A stretch of DNA of 9,160 bases from the NCBI GenBank assembly GCA_001797815.1, contig MGQK01000124.1, positions 7,494-16,653 of the forward strand, read 5' to 3'. Numbering within the stretch: the stretch's first letter is position 1; each line of letters begins with the position of its first letter. The notes under the pieces are model-generated. The model was given only the letters and a program-made list of their open reading frames with translations. It was not told the DNA's origin and made no database searches. Of the stretch, positions 8,002 to 9,160 are shown one piece after another. The stretch is from Deltaproteobacteria bacterium RBG_13_61_14 (GTDB lineage: Bacteria > RBG-13-61-14). The translations under genes and the position numbers were made by a program.

Positions 8002-8952
8002 ATGGCTCGGCCCTGGCGAATCCAATTTCCCGATGCGGTTTATCACATCAGCGCCCGCGGAAACCGGCGCATGGACATTTTTCTGGACCAACAGGACCGC
8101 GCCACCTTCCTCCAACTCCTGGGAGAGGCGGCCCATCGTTTTCACGTGCAGATCTTCGCCTTCTGCCTGATGACCAACCACTATCACCTCTTTATCCGCA
8201 CGCGCAAGGCCAATCTTGCGGCCAGTCTCCATTGGTTGAATGCGGTCTATACGATGCGTTTTAATCGCCGCCACCGGCTCACGGGTCATCTCTTTCAAGG
8301 CAGGTACCAGTCCGTTTTGGTCACCGAGGAAGCGCACTGGCTCCACTTGAGTTTTTATATCCACTACAACCCGGTACGCGCCGGGCTGGCGGGAGATCCG
8401 GCCGCTTACCCCTGGTCCAGCTTCCGGGATTACATCGAGCCGCGGCCGCGTTACCCCTGGCTTGATCCGGGCCCAATCCTGGCCGCCTACGGCGACGGGG
8501 CAAAGGCTCGCCGTCATTACCATCGGGAAAGCCTGATGCTTTCCGGGAAAGCCCTGCCGTTGGGGGATGACTTCCGGGGAGTGGTTATTTGGGGATCACG
8601 TGAGACCGTGAAGAAGATGATCACGGCGTATCGTCCCTCCGGTCAGGTGCAGACGGTGCCCGATTTTCGCCGAAGCCTGAAGCGGGAGACGGATCTGGAC
8701 CGGGAAGTGGCCAAGCTGGCTGCGGCTTTCCAAGTTGCACCAGGCGAGCTTAAACGCAAACGCCGCAACTTCCCGCCGAGGTCGGCTTTGTTCTATCACT
8801 TGGTGGAAAACTGCGGTTTCTCGATCAGCCAGACCGCTGTTGCCATCGGCGTTCAAGTTTCCTCCGCCTCCATGGCCGTGCGCCGAGGCCAGGAACTCAT
8901 GCAACGGAGCCGATCCATCAGAAAAATCGTGGAGCAGTTAAACTTTATTTGA
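8002..8952 (+). CDS. REP-associated tyrosine transposase (RAYT), Y1 HUH family
   Basis: A 316-residue DNA transposase that would cut and join single-stranded element ends through a tyrosine. The N-terminal Y1_Tnp domain begins MARPWRIQFPDAVYHISARG, the classical RAYT opening. It has the HUH motif His60-Tyr-His62 (MTNHYHLFIR), FQGRYQS at 98-104, and a YIHYNPVRAG segment whose Tyr119 is the probable nucleophile; PWSS follows at 137-140. The C-terminal third (about 232-312) is a Lys/Arg-rich helical extension with a helix-turn-helix-like FSISQTAVAIGVQVSSASMAVRRGQEL (about 273-299), a common DNA-binding tail in long RAYTs. AAGGTGA (7991-7997) lies 4 nt before the ATG. The last five residues (QLNFI) and the TGA are encoded by the right terminal repeat. 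All active-site residues are present, so it is probably functional. Confidence 0.93.
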   Translation: MARPWRIQFPDAVYHISARGNRRMDIFLDQQDRATFLQLLGEAAHRFHVQIFAFCLMTNHYHLFIRTRKANLAASLHWLNAVYTMRFNRRHRLTGHLFQGRYQSVLVTEEAHWLHLSFYIHYNPVRAGLAGDPAAYPWSSFRDYIEPRPRYPWLDPGPILAAYGDGAKARRHYHRESLMLSGKALPLGDDFRGVVIWGSRETVKKMITAYRPSGQVQTVPDFRRSLKRETDLDREVAKLAAAFQVAPGELKRKRRNFPPRSALFYHLVENCGFSISQTAVAIGVQVSSASMAVRRGQELMQRSRSIRKIVEQLNFI

Positions 8953-8966
8953 AGACCTGACCCCAT
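8937..8966 (-). repeat. Right terminal inverted repeat of the RAYT element
   Basis: Exact reverse complement of 7934-7963. It encodes the C-terminal QLNFI and stop of the transposase (TGA 8950-8952). It ends 2 nt before the ATG of the downstream epimerase, so the region where that gene's ribosome binding site should lie is entirely element sequence and shows no good Shine-Dalgarno match. Confidence 0.93.
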
Positions 8967-8968
8967 CC

Positions 8969-9160
8969 ATGCGCCTGAACCTGGTCACCGGCGGCGCCGG
9001 CTTCCTGGGCCTCCGCCTTACCCGGGCCCTGCTCGAACTCGGCCAGGCCGTGCGGGTGTTCGACCTCCACCGCGTGCCCGAGCTCGACCCCCGCGCCGAG
9101 TTTGTGGCCGGCGACATCCGCGACCGCGAGCGCCTGCAGAAGGTCGCGGCCGGGGCCGAG
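8969..9160 (+). CDS. NAD-dependent epimerase/dehydratase (extended SDR), N-terminal part (runs off right edge)
   Basis: Sixty-four codons are open from ATG 8969-8971 to the window end. MRLNLVTGGAGFLG carries the extended-SDR TGxxGxxG motif at residues 7-14. The second strand ends in VFDLH with Asp36, which selects NAD(H). VAGDIRDRERL (from about residue 48) is the typical adenine-contact GDIRD segment. Family members epimerise, dehydrate or oxidise nucleotide sugars or free sugar derivatives; the substrate cannot be told from the N-terminus. Before the RAYT insertion it would have followed iolB by about 16 nt with GAAGG as ribosome binding site, so it probably belongs to the oxidoreductase-isomerase-iolB operon. 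It now starts 16 nt after the transposase stop without an evident Shine-Dalgarno sequence. Confidence 0.88.
   Translation, partial: MRLNLVTGGAGFLGLRLTRALLELGQAVRVFDLHRVPELDPRAEFVAGDIRDRERLQKVAAGAE

Larger units (their letters stand above)
7934..8966 (+). mobile_element. Complete RAYT (IS200/IS605-related) insertion element with 30-bp inverted repeats
   Basis: A 1033-bp element made of one transposase gene bounded by perfect 30-nt inverted repeats at 7934-7963 and 8937-8966. The left end reads ATGGGGTCAGGTCTT and continues into CAAATAAAGTTTAAC; the right end is its exact reverse complement. There is no obvious flanking target duplication (left flank GCAA, right flank CCATG), as expected for HUH tyrosine transposases. 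It sits exactly in the 16-nt gap that would otherwise separate iolB from the epimerase. Perfect arms and an intact gene point to recent insertion or ongoing selection. Confidence 0.85.

Noticed and set aside
7948-8523. A 191-codon minus-strand frame inside the transposase, ending in the left repeat
   Set aside because: It is antisense to the conserved RAYT catalytic domain; its LNFI ending only mirrors the inverted repeat.

Overview
The window is GC-rich and tightly packed. It carries two divergent gene clusters separated by about 230 bp (4747-4977), plus two palindrome-bounded repetitive elements. High GC, many 1-4 nt gene overlaps, a His-kinase with a lipoprotein/secreted-type TPR partner, a candidate sigma54 site and a REP-associated tyrosine transposase (RAYT) with GGGGTCA ends suggest a delta-proteobacterial (Desulfobacterota/Myxococcota-like) genome. 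This is inference from gene style; no marker gene is present.

Minus strand, right to left. A secreted TPR-repeat protein (4746-3961) overlaps by 4 nt a six-TM HAMP/HisKA sensor kinase (3964-2123). The kinase stop codon lies inside one arm of a short palindromic element (about 2008-2136), which is followed by a small tandem repeat (1970-2015). Next comes a good sigma70-type promoter (1932-1905) driving an aspartate-semialdehyde-dehydrogenase homologue that lacks its catalytic Cys and His (1881-862). An uncharacterised 183-residue protein (830-279) follows, then the start of an ABC transporter ATPase that runs off the left edge and appears to start at ATT.

Plus strand, left to right. A DAO-family FAD oxidoreductase (4978-6321), an IolO-like TIM-barrel sugar isomerase/epimerase (6321-7133) and a 5-deoxy-glucuronate isomerase IolB (7130-7919) overlap or abut as one translationally coupled operon. 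iolB carries a single-nucleotide frameshift near 7318. A complete RAYT insertion element (7934-8966, perfect 30-bp terminal inverted repeats) then sits directly between iolB and an extended-SDR NAD-dependent epimerase/dehydratase (from 8969, runs off the right edge). The insertion lies between the probable original ribosome binding site and the ATG of the epimerase.

The plus-strand operon looks like a sugar-acid or (amino)cyclitol catabolic cluster in which the usual NAD-dependent inositol enzymes are not visible and a flavin amine/alcohol oxidase family member is. The most interesting items are this enzyme combination, the active-site-less ASADH homologue, the probable ATT start, and the way both palindromic elements rewrite the ends and starts of neighbouring genes.
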